Assembly (NCBI GenBank): GCA_015061005.1
Contig: SUXJ01000002.1
Span: 1 to 64,000, forward strand
From: Bacteroidales bacterium
Lineage (GTDB): Bacteria > Bacteroidota > Bacteroidia > Bacteroidales > Muribaculaceae
Direction: 5' to 3'
DNA length: 64,000 bases
The notes under the pieces were generated by a model. It did not search any database. It was not told the origin of the DNA and saw only the letters and a program-made list of their open reading frames with translations. This document shows, in pieces, positions 1 through 8,381 of the stretch (positions within the stretch are counted from its first letter, which is position 1; each line of letters opens with the position of its first letter). The position numbers and the translations under genes are program-made.

Positions 1-55
1 CGATAAATTCTTTGCCGCAAAACTGACAAACTTTTTTAACTTCAATCTTGCTCAT
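1..55 (-). CDS. N-terminal fragment of a CxxC zinc-finger-like protein (runs off left edge)
   Basis: Only the first 18 codons are in the window. The frame opens with ATG at 55 and reads MSKIEVKKVCQFCGKEFI before the edge. A C-x-x-C-G-K pair this close to the start is the opening half of a zinc-knuckle. From family knowledge, small Bacteroidales DNA-binding proteins that sit beside tyrosine recombinases in genomic islands often begin this way, with a second Cys pair and a helix-turn-helix further on; that part is outside the window, so the assignment is an inference. It is transcribed away from mnmE, and five 10-bp repeats lie about 115-170 bases upstream of its start. Confidence 0.45.
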   Translation of the reverse strand, partial: MSKIEVKKVCQFCGKEFI

Positions 56-173
56 ATTAGCGATATTTGGGAGGTGTCCACAACCTAGGCGAAATAACCG
101 GCGAAATTTTCACTGACGATGTCCTAGATGGGATAAATGATACTTTCGTGTAGAATGTAGAATTTATTTCGCC

Positions 174-224
174 ATTTCATTGCAGCCCATTGCACTCCAT
201 TGCACCTCGTTGCACTTCATTGCA
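174..224. repeat. Five tandem 10-bp iteron-like repeats (core TTGCA)
   Basis: The pentamer TTGCA occurs five times at exactly 10-base spacing (starting at about 180, 190, 200, 210 and 220), four times preceded by CA and once by CG. The unit is close to CNCCATTGCA. A period of 10 is not a multiple of three and equals about one helical turn, so all copies face the same side of the helix. This looks like a cooperative protein-binding array, for example arm-type sites for a recombinase or operators for the gene at the left edge. Function is inferred. Confidence 0.55.
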
Positions 225-308
225 AAATCCGCTCAATCAAGCACTTAAAATTTTCTTGAATGATGACATTGGACATTGGGGGTGAAATAGGGCGAAGAAA
301 TATTGCGT

Positions 309-400
309 AACGATGATAAACAGTGATAAACCACTTAATCACTATACACAAAAAAAGCGCTCAAAATGAGCGCTTTGTGATAAAATGTTTTATCATCGTT
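309..400. repeat. Nested inverted repeats around the mnmE terminator
   Basis: A perfect 12-bp inverted repeat (AACGATGATAAA at 309-320, its complement at 389-400) encloses a smaller one (AGTGAT at 322-327, ATCACT at 338-343) and the terminator hairpin at 354-376. The motif TGATAAA recurs three times in direct orientation. The region from 56 to 418 otherwise shows no supportable coding frame. Confidence 0.5.
354..376 (-). terminator. Rho-independent terminator of the mnmE operon
   Basis: Ten-bp perfect stem (AAAGCGCTCA, loop AAA, TGAGCGCTTT). Read on the minus strand the hairpin is followed by a run of T, and it lies about 43 bases past the mnmE stop. It is nearly symmetric and may also work on the plus strand. 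Confidence 0.85.
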
Positions 401-418
401 TGTTATTGGTATGCAAAT

Positions 419-1789
419 TTACTTGCCGATGCAGAAGTTGGCGAAGATGTGATTGAGGAGGTCGGGAGTGGTTACGGGGGCTGTGATTGAGGAGAGGTGG
501 AATGCGGTTTCACGTAAATCTTGAGCGAGAAGGTCGCCGGGCAGATTGGACATGAGTCCGTTGATGGCTCTTGATGTAGATTCCGATGCTCGTGTCAATG
601 CTTCGTAGTGACGAGCGTTAGTGATGGTTAATTCAGGGGTGAAGTCTGTGGGAGCTACTAATTCTACGATTTTATTGATTAGTGGATTGATGTTTGAGTC
701 ATAGAGGGCAGATAACTTAATGGTTGCGGAAATTCTATCGGGTAGGATAGGGCAGTCTTGGGTTTTATCTGTTTTGTTAAGTACGGCAATCAATGGTACG
801 TTTTCACCGATATTGGCGGAAAGTTCTTGCCACGTTTCATTGATATTTTTATAATCCGATGTGTCTATTACCCAGATAATCAATGATGCAATATTTGCAG
901 ATTTCAGACTGCGTTCAATGCCAATTTTTTCTATGGCATCTGTGGTCGCTCGTAGTCCGGCGGTGTCAATAAATCGGAATAGGGTGCCTGAGAGTTCAAT
1001 GGTGTCTTCTATGGTGTCGCGAGTGGTGCCGTGTATGTCACTAACAATGGCTTTGTCTTCGCCGAGAATTCGGTTAAGCAATGTGGATTTTCCGGCGTTT
1101 GTTGCGCCAACTATTGCTATGGGTATGCCGTTCTTAATGGCTTGACCCGTGGAGAAAGATGTAGCTAACGAGTCAACTTTTTCTTTTATCTCATTTGCCA
1201 AGGTTAAAAGGTGGCTTCGATTGGCAAATTCAACGTCTTCTTCACTGAAATCCAATTCGAGTTCTACGAGAGCTGAAAGTTCAAGGAGTTTGGTGCGAAG
1301 ACTTTCTAAATGTGCTGAATAATGGCCTTTCATGTGCGACATGGCAATTCTCTGAATTGCTCTTGAAGAACTTGAGATCATATCGGCAACGGCCTCTGCT
1401 TCTGCTAAATCAAGTTTCCCATTTGCGACGGCTCTACGCGTAAATTCGCCTCTGTCGGCCATAGTGGCGCCTTGTCGAATTAGTAGGTTGATGAGTTCAC
1501 GTTGAATCCAGCGTGAACCATGAACGCTTAGTTCAACAACGGTTTCTCCGGTGAATGAATTCGGCGCAAAGAATAGGGTGGCAACACCGGTATCTAAGTC
1601 TTCCCCGGAGGTCGGGTCATAGATTGTGCCATAGTGAGCGGAATGGCTTTTGCATTCAGTGAGCGGCTTGCCTCGCCAAATGCTCTGCGCTATTTTTATT
1701 GCTTCGGGTCCGGATATCCGTGCTGTTGCAATTCCTCCAACGCCGGGTGGAGTGGATATTGCACATATTGTTGATGTATATGAATTCAT
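419..1789 (-). CDS. mnmE: tRNA modification GTPase MnmE (TrmE)
   Basis: With MnmG, MnmE installs the 5-carboxymethylaminomethyl group on the wobble uridine of certain tRNAs in the cytosol. The 456-residue product matches the usual length. An N-terminal formyl-tetrahydrofolate-binding domain is followed by a helical domain carrying an inserted G domain: GATNAGKST (about residue 225), TTRD, DTAG and NKTD are all visible. It ends in the family's C-terminal CIGK motif with the essential cysteine. The ATG at 1789 is chosen because it overlaps the stop of the upstream nuclease gene (ATGA) and gives the standard start MNSYTSTICAISTPPG; a frame open to 1825 would add 12 atypical residues. Last gene of a seven-gene operon, ended by the hairpin at 354-376. 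Confidence 0.97.
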   Translation of the reverse strand: MNSYTSTICAISTPPGVGGIATARISGPEAIKIAQSIWRGKPLTECKSHSAHYGTIYDPTSGEDLDTGVATLFFAPNSFTGETVVELSVHGSRWIQRELINLLIRQGATMADRGEFTRRAVANGKLDLAEAEAVADMISSSSRAIQRIAMSHMKGHYSAHLESLRTKLLELSALVELELDFSEEDVEFANRSHLLTLANEIKEKVDSLATSFSTGQAIKNGIPIAIVGATNAGKSTLLNRILGEDKAIVSDIHGTTRDTIEDTIELSGTLFRFIDTAGLRATTDAIEKIGIERSLKSANIASLIIWVIDTSDYKNINETWQELSANIGENVPLIAVLNKTDKTQDCPILPDRISATIKLSALYDSNINPLINKIVELVAPTDFTPELTITNARHYEALTRASESTSRAINGLMSNLPGDLLAQDLRETAFHLSSITAPVTTPDLLNHIFANFCIGK

Positions 1790-2643
1790 TGTGGTTTCAG
1801 TGTACTCCAATAGTGGAAACGGCATTCTGATTCTATGGCATTTTCAATACTGTCGGGCAGTTCATAGAAGAAATCATGCCCGGACGCGGCCTCTACTTCA
1901 TCAATGGTAGCAGCTGCTTTTTGTAATCCTCCTGCCACTTTGCCGTTTGGCATGATGAAGCCGATGCCGCGAGGCGGTTTAGAGTATGGAGAGCAGATGA
2001 CTTTGAAGAATGCCTTGGGGACTGCAACTTGATTTTGTCCGATATATTCATCCGGTTTGGGCTCGAATATCGGACCGCATACGATTACGATTGCGCTATC
2101 AACTTGCGCCCATAAGCGGCATTTTTCTTCCAATTTTTTCCAGCTGCCACTATTGAGTGAATGTGATTGCGGACAAATATTGGTCATGTAGAAGCATGAA
2201 TTCATGGCGTCATCACTCCATTTCATATCGGCGGCAGGCACCATGTGTCCACGGTCATAGCCGCTTTTGGTGTAATCTTTAGAGTTGGCACACCCTTTGA
2301 CCCTTTCATCTGTTTGAAAGTTTCCGCGCTCTTCTTCCCCTGACGTTTCAGCGGCAGTGAGTTCCCAACACACCCAGTTGGGGATATGGGCCTCGGCATT
2401 AAAATTTACATGAAAATAGTCATAATCAAGTATTTCTCCGCAAAGATTAGGATTGCTTTTCACTAAGAGTAAGTTCCCAATCGGCTCATTTGTTCCCGAG
2501 GGGCTATGAGAATTGTCTTGTGCATCAATCTGACGGTATGCGGTAAAAATACAAAACAATAGAACCAAGGAAACTCCTATGAGAAGTATGGTTCTAAACC
2601 ATGATATTTTATCCGAGTATCTGCGCCGTTGTTTGTGAGACAT
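1786..2643 (-). CDS. Membrane-anchored DNA/RNA non-specific endonuclease (NUC1 family)
   Basis: Sugar-non-specific nuclease of the beta-beta-alpha-metal (NUC1/EndoG) family. The catalytic motif DRGHMVPAAD is at residues 130-139, with the general-base histidine at 132, and metal-ligand Asn candidates follow in the next helix (MTNICPQSHSLN). Residues about 17-36 form one hydrophobic segment after a basic N-terminus, so the enzyme is probably anchored in the inner membrane with the nuclease domain outside; an uncleaved signal peptide is the alternative. Length 285 is normal. It starts 5 bases after mrp stops and its TGA overlaps the mnmE ATG, so nuclease and tRNA-modification GTPase are translationally coupled. 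The second exported nuclease of the operon; likely role is nucleic-acid scavenging. Confidence 0.92.
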   Translation of the reverse strand: MSHKQRRRYSDKISWFRTILLIGVSLVLLFCIFTAYRQIDAQDNSHSPSGTNEPIGNLLLVKSNPNLCGEILDYDYFHVNFNAEAHIPNWVCWELTAAETSGEEERGNFQTDERVKGCANSKDYTKSGYDRGHMVPAADMKWSDDAMNSCFYMTNICPQSHSLNSGSWKKLEEKCRLWAQVDSAIVIVCGPIFEPKPDEYIGQNQVAVPKAFFKVICSPYSKPPRGIGFIMPNGKVAGGLQKAAATIDEVEAASGHDFFYELPDSIENAIESECRFHYWSTLKPQ

Positions 2644-2648
2644 TTCGT

Positions 2649-3767
2649 TTATCTTTTTGTGACTTCAACCTTTTTAGTCGGTGGCAGTTCTTTATTTCTG
2701 CGATTAACTTCATCGCGAACAGCTCCTGCCAACTGAAGGAATGCCGCCCCTTCAATGTTGTCGGATAACGCTATTGGTGCTCCGGAATCTGCATGGCTGC
2801 AAATGTCTTCAACCAACGGGATTTGAGCCAAGAGGGTGACGCCAAGTTCTTCTGCCAAATGTTTCGCACCATTTTTCCCGAATAAGAAATATTTTTCATC
2901 GGGATGGCGGAGAGGGGTAAACCATGCCATATTTTCAACAAGACCCAATACCGGGACGTTGACTTTCGGGTCCATAAACATGGCTATACCTTTTCGGGCA
3001 TCGGCTAAAGCAACTTCTTGCGGTGTGCTAACGACTACGACTCCGGTAATTCCGAGTGTTTGTACTAACGTTAGATGAATATCACTGGTGCCCGGCGGCA
3101 TATCAATGATGAAATAGTCCAATTCGCCCCAATCTCCTTGGGTTATAAGTTGATTCAATGCGTTTGAAGCCATGGAGCCGCGCCATAAAACCGGTTTATT
3201 TCTATCGACCATGAATCCGATAGATAATAGTTTAACACCAAAATTTTCAGCCGGAACGATGAGGTCTTGGCCATCGACTTCATGCATATACAGTTGTTGA
3301 TCTTCCACTCCAAACATCTTGGGCATTGACGGACCGAAGATGTCTGCATCAAGAAGTCCAACTTTAAAACCGAGTCTTGCAAGTGAAACTGCCAGATTGG
3401 CTGCAATTGTGCTTTTGCCAACTCCGCCTTTCCCTGAGCTTACTCCGATGATGTTTTTCACTCCGGGCAAGACTTTTGCCACCGGTTTCTGGGGGATTTC
3501 TTTTATCGTTTGAACCTTAATGTTTCCTTTAATGTCAATGTCTGAAGCCACATGCGTTAATATTGCCGCTTCAGCGCTTTTAACCACCGATTTTATAAAC
3601 GGATCGGTTGGCTTTTCAAATATTAATGAGAACTCAACCCGGCGTCCGTTGATACGCATATCATCGGCAATCATGTTAAGTTCCACAATATTTTTTCCAT
3701 TGCCGGGATAACGCACTGTCCTCAGTGCATCAATTATTAAATTCGGATATAAAGTTTGCTGTGTCAT
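2649..3767 (-). CDS. mrp: Mrp/ApbC-type P-loop ATPase, iron-sulfur cluster carrier
   Basis: Cytosolic iron-sulfur carrier ATPase of the Mrp/NBP35 family. An N-terminal MIP18/DUF59-like domain (about residues 5-85) is followed by a deviant Walker [10 protein letters not shown] at 112-120, a switch [14 protein letters not shown] and DMPPGTSD. The start at 3767 ([11 protein letters not shown]) fits the family start best and overlaps the end of trmB by 38 bases; ATGs at 3782 and 3815 in the same frame cannot be excluded. Oddity: the C-terminal CxxC that holds the bridging cluster in ApbC/Nbp35 is absent; the corresponding segment reads [21 protein letters not shown] believe this is shared by Bacteroidetes Mrp proteins, but that should be confirmed. 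Confidence 0.93.
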   Translation of the reverse strand: MTQQTLYPNLIIDALRTVRYPGNGKNIVELNMIADDMRINGRRVEFSLIFEKPTDPFIKSVVKSAEAAILTHVASDIDIKGNIKVQTIKEIPQKPVAKVLPGVKNIIGVSSGKGGVGKSTIAANLAVSLARLGFKVGLLDADIFGPSMPKMFGVEDQQLYMHEVDGQDLIVPAENFGVKLLSIGFMVDRNKPVLWRGSMASNALNQLITQGDWGELDYFIIDMPPGTSDIHLTLVQTLGITGVVVVSTPQEVALADARKGIAMFMDPKVNVPVLGLVENMAWFTPLRHPDEKYFLFGKNGAKHLAEELGVTLLAQIPLVEDICSHADSGAPIALSDNIEGAAFLQLAGAVRDEVNRRNKELPPTKKVEVTKR

Positions 3768-4521
3768 TATCTTTTGGTTCATTATAGTTTCTGCCGTAGC
3801 TGCGATAGGTGTCAAATTCTATATCGTCGGCAAAAGGTTCAATTAATGGTTTGTTTTCGGGAAGATTAAACGCAATATATTTTATAGTTAAGCCACGCGA
3901 AAGCCATTGTTTCTCATAATGAGTTCTGATATTCAGAATTCTGTCAACCGCATTTGGTTCGGCATACACATCTGATAATTTCTTACAAACAGGAAGTGAA
4001 TTTTCGGCAACGACTCTTGATGTGTATTCAAATAAAAAGGGGCTATCCGTTTTGAGGTTAATCACGCCATTGTTGCACAAAATTTTCCGATACATTTCAA
4101 GGAAGTTGGTTGCAGTCAATCGCTTGCGCGTTTTTTTCATCTGAGGATCAGGAAATGTTATCCAAATCTCAGCAACTTCTCCCGTGGCAAAGAAATGAGA
4201 CAGAAGTTCAATGTTTGTTCGCAAAAAACCTACATTGGTCATATTATTGAGATGAGCCTCTTTTGCTCCGGCCCACATTCTTGCTCCTTTGATGTCAATG
4301 CCTATGAAATTTTTGTCAGGAAATTCGCGCGCTAATCCCACGGTGTATTCTCCACGTCCGCATCCTAATTCCAAAACGATAGGATTATCATTGCCAAAGA
4401 AGTCGGAGTGCCATTTCCCTTTCATGGGGAACCCCTCATCTTTAATTTTTGAGAAGGGGAATTGGAGCACTCTTGGCAACTGCTCCATTTCAGCGAATTT
4501 GCGTAATTTGTTTTTACCCAT
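3730..4521 (-). CDS. trmB: tRNA (guanine-N7-)-methyltransferase
   Basis: Transfers methyl from S-adenosylmethionine to N7 of G46 in tRNA. A Rossmann methyltransferase fold is shown by [14 protein letters not shown] (about residues 51-64, SAM loop) and [15 protein letters not shown]. The family signature [14 protein letters not shown] follows. Length 263 is slightly longer than average, with the extra residues at the C-terminus overlapping mrp. It begins 6 bases after the LRR gene stops. With MnmE it makes two tRNA-modification enzymes in this operon. Confidence 0.95.
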   Translation of the reverse strand: MGKNKLRKFAEMEQLPRVLQFPFSKIKDEGFPMKGKWHSDFFGNDNPIVLELGCGRGEYTVGLAREFPDKNFIGIDIKGARMWAGAKEAHLNNMTNVGFLRTNIELLSHFFATGEVAEIWITFPDPQMKKTRKRLTATNFLEMYRKILCNNGVINLKTDSPFLFEYTSRVVAENSLPVCKKLSDVYAEPNAVDRILNIRTHYEKQWLSRGLTIKYIAFNLPENKPLIEPFADDIEFDTYRSYGRNYNEPKDNDTANFISEFNN

Positions 4522-4527
4522 AGATAG

Positions 4528-5751
4528 TTAGATTGACACTTTAGCTACGCCCTTTGATGTCACAATCAAATAAACACCCGGAGTCCAATTGGCGATATTG
4601 AACTTTGCGGTGTTTTCGGCTACTGAAGTTGCAATGCGGTTTCCACTTACGTTATATATGCTGACAACTCCGAGATATGAATTCTCAGCGGTTACATATA
4701 GTTCACTATTCGTGAGTTTTACGCTCAAGCGGCTTTCATTAATTTCTGAACTGATGTTTTGAGTAGAACTTTGCCATTCGTCTTTCGATATTATGTTGAA
4801 CTCATTCCATTGTTCAGCGGCTTTATAGTCATCGGTTTGATTGTTAGGCGTTACCAAAGTAACCGAGCTTTTATCCATTCTACCCCAAACGTTCTCTCCG
4901 AGCTCCGGAACGGCAATGACGTCTGACGCATTCAACGTGTTGAGTGCGGACATTGCCGTCATAGCGTTATTGCCGATATAAGAAACCGATTCCGGTAATT
5001 TTAACAATTTGATTCCGGATGCGCCATATAACGCAGCGTCATTAATAATTTGAGAGTTTTGAGGTAAAACGAGAGTTTCCAATCCCATGCATTCAGCTAA
5101 AGCCCATGGACCGATTTCCGTACATTGTGCTAAATATTCAAGGCTGATATCTTGTAATCCGCCGCATGCCTCAAAAAGACCTTCGGGAATCGATTGTAGA
5201 GTGGCTGAAATGGTAACTGTTTTTAACTCGGGGCAATAAGCAAATGCGCGTTCCCCTAAAGACGTTACGCTCTCGGGGATTTCAATGCTCTCCAAGTTTG
5301 CGCAGCGCATGAAGGCGTAGTCTTCTATTGTTGTTACTTTATTGGGAACACTCAACACTGTTATTCCTGTACCGCTCAACGAGCCTTTCCCGATGCCCTG
5401 AAGATTGGTTGGCAAAGTAATCGAAGATAAATTAGTCAGCCCGGTTAATGAGTAGGCGGGTAGGGTATTTGCCGGCGATGATGATAGTCCGGTATAATTC
5501 AGCGGTTTCCCGGAGTATGCGATGATTTCAACTTCAGATATGTTTAATTCTGTCAGTTCATTGAGATTATCAAAAATATAAAAGAAGTCGGAGGCATCCA
5601 TTTGGCCGGATACTTTCAGTGTAGTCTCCTTTTCGGATATGCCGGCATCTTTCAGAGTGCCTGCTTTTAAGTTTTTGATGTCGGCTGCATTTACTGAGAA
5701 TGCCAAGAACAGAGAGCCGATTAATGTGAAATGAGTCAGTTTATTCTTCAT
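4528..5751 (-). CDS. Secreted BspA-like leucine-rich repeat protein with C-terminal sorting domain
   Basis: A 407-residue exported protein. A Sec signal peptide (basic KNK, hydrophobic FTLIGSLFLAF, cleavage near NAA) occupies residues 1-23. BspA-type (LRR_5) repeats fill about residues 60-310, recognisable from recurring blocks such as SIEIPESVTSLGERAFAYC and VTTIEDYAFMRCANL. Residues about 345-407 resemble a type IX secretion type-A sorting domain (VSIYNVSGNRIATS ... WTPGVYLIVTSKG). Expected location is the cell surface or outside; such repeats usually bind host or bacterial surface ligands. It lies 15 bases after the S24 repressor and 6 before trmB. Ligand unknown. Confidence 0.88.
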   Translation of the reverse strand: MKNKLTHFTLIGSLFLAFSVNAADIKNLKAGTLKDAGISEKETTLKVSGQMDASDFFYIFDNLNELTELNISEVEIIAYSGKPLNYTGLSSSPANTLPAYSLTGLTNLSSITLPTNLQGIGKGSLSGTGITVLSVPNKVTTIEDYAFMRCANLESIEIPESVTSLGERAFAYCPELKTVTISATLQSIPEGLFEACGGLQDISLEYLAQCTEIGPWALAECMGLETLVLPQNSQIINDAALYGASGIKLLKLPESVSYIGNNAMTAMSALNTLNASDVIAVPELGENVWGRMDKSSVTLVTPNNQTDDYKAAEQWNEFNIISKDEWQSSTQNISSEINESRLSVKLTNSELYVTAENSYLGVVSIYNVSGNRIATSVAENTAKFNIANWTPGVYLIVTSKGVAKVSI

Positions 5752-5766
5752 AATCTTATATTGGTT

Positions 5767-6456
5767 TCAAGAGGTTGCTGTAAAGTTTATAATCGTGTCA
5801 ACTTTGTAAAGCCCTATAATTTTATCTTTCCGGACTTCGATGTCATCATAATCAGGGTTATCACTATGGAGAATGATTTTGGTAGAATCTGCATGTCGCC
5901 TGATAATTTTCACCATACGATAATCGTCTAAAACAATAACGTAGGCCTGTCCCCAAAATATTGTGTCGCATTGAACCTCACGAATGGCAATATAGCTCCC
6001 ATCCGGAATTGATGGTTCCATACTATTGCCACTAACGCGCACAATGCGTTCATTGTCTGAATTATTTAAAAAGGGTAAAGACATATACCCCGTAATGCTG
6101 TCCTCTGTAAAACATCTCTCAAGGGAGCCGAATCCGGCAGTGACGTCTATGTCATAAACCGGAATACCTTGTTTGGTTAATTTGCCTTCGGTTTCGTGCA
6201 GATTATCACCTTCGCTTTTGGCAAAAGGCATATCTTCTCCTTTCAGTAGCCATTGGCGAGCAACGCCGTAATCCAAACAAATCCGATTGATGAGCCCATG
6301 AGTGACGGGGAGTTTGCCGCTGAGGTGTTTTGACATATTTGCGGCACTTATCCCTAAAAAGTTGGCAAATCGACTCTGCGACACTCCTAACAGTGCAATC
6401 AATTGCCGTATTCGTTCTCTGATTTCTTGTTGATGTTCAGTTGGTATTTGCGCCAT
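5767..6456 (-). CDS. S24-family (CI/LexA-like) self-cleaving transcriptional repressor
   Basis: A 229-residue regulator. The N-terminal XRE-type helix-turn-helix (about residues 10-65, with VSQSRFANFLGISAANMSKH) binds DNA. The C-terminal S24 domain carries the putative cleavage dipeptide Ala107-Gly108 (DVTAGFG), the nucleophile Ser145 in GNSMEPSIPDG and the general-base Lys183 in RMVKII, so RecA-stimulated self-cleavage is chemically possible. ATG at 6456 is preferred; an in-frame GTG at 6465 overlaps the stop of the endonuclease gene (GTGA). Such repressors usually control prophages or SOS genes, but this one sits between a secreted nuclease and an LRR protein with no phage genes nearby. The operator is not identified; autoregulation of the operon is an inference. 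Confidence 0.9.
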   Translation of the reverse strand: MAQIPTEHQQEIRERIRQLIALLGVSQSRFANFLGISAANMSKHLSGKLPVTHGLINRICLDYGVARQWLLKGEDMPFAKSEGDNLHETEGKLTKQGIPVYDIDVTAGFGSLERCFTEDSITGYMSLPFLNNSDNERIVRVSGNSMEPSIPDGSYIAIREVQCDTIFWGQAYVIVLDDYRMVKIIRRHADSTKIILHSDNPDYDDIEVRKDKIIGLYKVDTIINFTATS

Positions 6457-6461
6457 AGGAA

Positions 6462-8162
6462 TCACTCATTTCTTACATTGACTTTAATCGGTTTATTAGT
6501 GCCGTTTGCTGTAATGATATAAATCCCGTTGGGTAACTCAATAATATCATTATTATGAACTTCCTGAATGGTACGAACACAACGACCGGTAGGCTCAAAT
6601 ATGCGAACATTTTGAAGTGTTTCAGAGCATGTAATTATAATACCGCCCGGATACGCATTGTATCCAAATGCCGGAATGCTTTCCACTCCGGTAATTGAAG
6701 CCGGAGAAACAGTGATGCTATTACTTTCAGGAGAATATATCCCCAATCGAACGCTCTGCACCGTATAGCTTTCCGAGCCCGAGAAGTCTTCAATTTGCAA
6801 ATATGTATCTTCGGCTGGCAGTTGTTCGGTTGTTGCACCCCCATTTGAATAACGAGTGCGGTTCACTATGTAATAGTCAACTTCTTCTCCTTCTGCCGGT
6901 GTCCAGTTGGCAACGTATGAAGTCGTGGTTATATTCGTGGCTGCGGTAGCCGTCGGGGCGGATAACTTTGGCATCGGCAGGCACTCTCCCCTAAGCCCTA
7001 TACCGACACTGCCCGTAATGCCTCCCCCCGAAACCACTAACCGTGTGGAGTGAGTCCCGAGAGTTGTTGGCTCATATTGTATAGTTATCCACACTCCTTC
7101 GGGTGAATTTGCTGCAGATGCAGAGACTGACGTTTGCTTGCCCCCGTCCATACTGAAGTATTCCGCATCGGTAGTTTCAGAATTATCATAAATGGTTAGG
7201 CGTAGGTTGGAGTTTTCTTTTAAGTTTTCGCCATGAACCAATAACTTTGCAGAGGAAGATGTGCCCATGGCAACCTCGCCGAAGTCAAGGTTTGTTCCTT
7301 GAGTCGGGTTTATAAGTGTCGGGTCTCCAACCGGGATATATCCGTTTATGTGTTCGCTGAGAATAAAAGCTTCGCCCATTTTATCTCCCCATATATAGTT
7401 TGCGAGTTCCGGAAAATCGATAAATGGGTTGCGATTATTCTGATATCCCCAAATTTCTTCGTTTCTGTCGATTTCTTTTTGACTCACAGGGTCTTGTTTG
7501 TGCCATTTCAACAGCAAGTCGCGACTCCATGAATTCAGTGTCGGATAACTCCCGTTGATGAGCATATAGAGTGTTGTGAAGGATAGATTTTGGTAGCACG
7601 TCACCATATAGAAATATGTGCGGGCAAAATCTCCCTTATATTCGTCTGCCGGTTCAAACACATAGGCACATCCTCCGCCTTGACCTGTGACCGGAGTGCC
7701 GACCAGGGTAACCCCATTGTCAAACTTCGGTGTTTTTGTTTTGTCAACTATGCCGAGCGGATAGTTACTCTTAGCAGAGTTGGCGTGCATATCGGAGGGG
7801 TAGAGGTGGTTCAAATCAATGTATGCAGGAATATCAGTGTCGCCGCCCCACCAACTTTTCGGAAACGAGTGCTCGCGATTCAACCCCGAGAAACTCGGTG
7901 CATATCGAGGAATGTCGCTATACATATCCCACCATCTTCTGCTATCCGGATAAACGTCAGTGTATTCAAAATATCTTGGCAGATTACTATAACTGCTGAT
8001 TTCCGTGTGTGGGTTGATAATCAAATGCAGAGCTGTCTTTAAAGTAGATGTGCTTTTTCCGTCAATTGAGGAATAATACCCGGCGGGAATATTCCTTCCC
8101 GACATGGTAATATTCATGCCGAGAGCAATAAGGACAACGAAAAGTAAACGACGCAAATTCAT
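6462..8162 (-). CDS. Secreted endonuclease I family nuclease with sorting domain (copy 1)
   Basis: A 566-residue exported nuclease. ATG at 8162 gives a signal peptide (MNLRRLLFVVLIALGMNITM); a frame open to 8189 begins inside the promoter. The endonuclease I domain (about residues 25-270) shows EHSFPKSWWGG, DLNHLYPSDMHANSAKSN and NRNPFIDFPELANYIWG, which carry the beta-beta-alpha-metal catalytic histidine and ligands. Then come an Ig-like region (about 290-400), a fibronectin-III-like region and a C-terminal type-A sorting segment ending in GIYIITANGTNKPIKVNV. It probably degrades extracellular DNA for nucleotide uptake. First gene of the operon running to mnmE. A close paralogue lies at 8828-10543. 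Confidence 0.93.
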   Translation of the reverse strand: MNLRRLLFVVLIALGMNITMSGRNIPAGYYSSIDGKSTSTLKTALHLIINPHTEISSYSNLPRYFEYTDVYPDSRRWWDMYSDIPRYAPSFSGLNREHSFPKSWWGGDTDIPAYIDLNHLYPSDMHANSAKSNYPLGIVDKTKTPKFDNGVTLVGTPVTGQGGGCAYVFEPADEYKGDFARTYFYMVTCYQNLSFTTLYMLINGSYPTLNSWSRDLLLKWHKQDPVSQKEIDRNEEIWGYQNNRNPFIDFPELANYIWGDKMGEAFILSEHINGYIPVGDPTLINPTQGTNLDFGEVAMGTSSSAKLLVHGENLKENSNLRLTIYDNSETTDAEYFSMDGGKQTSVSASAANSPEGVWITIQYEPTTLGTHSTRLVVSGGGITGSVGIGLRGECLPMPKLSAPTATAATNITTTSYVANWTPAEGEEVDYYIVNRTRYSNGGATTEQLPAEDTYLQIEDFSGSESYTVQSVRLGIYSPESNSITVSPASITGVESIPAFGYNAYPGGIIITCSETLQNVRIFEPTGRCVRTIQEVHNNDIIELPNGIYIITANGTNKPIKVNVRNE

Positions 8163-8186
8163 TTGATTATATAGTCTAATATTTTG

Positions 8187-8194
8187 CAAAATTA
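8187..8194 (-). promoter_or_regulatory. -7 box of the endonuclease I to mnmE operon
   Basis: TAATTTTG on the minus strand, 24 bases before the ATG at 8162. Matches Bacteroidetes TAnnTTTG; no clear -33 box at the ideal distance. Confidence 0.6.
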
Positions 8195-8381
8195 CAACTT
8201 TTTTAAGAGATAATTATAATCAAATAACACATTTTTTCTCGCAAATGTTTTCACATTGGGAAATGTATCATATCTTGAAATAATCTTAACAAAGATTAAC
8301 AAATGGGGGGGGTAATTGTGAAATTCAGATGTTGATGAAGTTCTGGAGAGAAAAATATTCGATGCACTCCTATACTCGGAT
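8195..8381. other. Non-coding gap with a G8 homopolymer
   Basis: No coding frame is supportable here. It is AT-rich apart from a run of eight G at 8305-8312. With the pseudogene (8382-8609) and the block at 8610-8781 it forms the roughly 0.6-kb gap between the two endonuclease I genes. Confidence 0.6.

Noticed and set aside
174-224. CRISPR array from the five regular repeats
   Set aside because: The repeat unit is 10 bp with no spacers and no cas genes nearby; CRISPR repeats are 21-48 bp separated by unique spacers.
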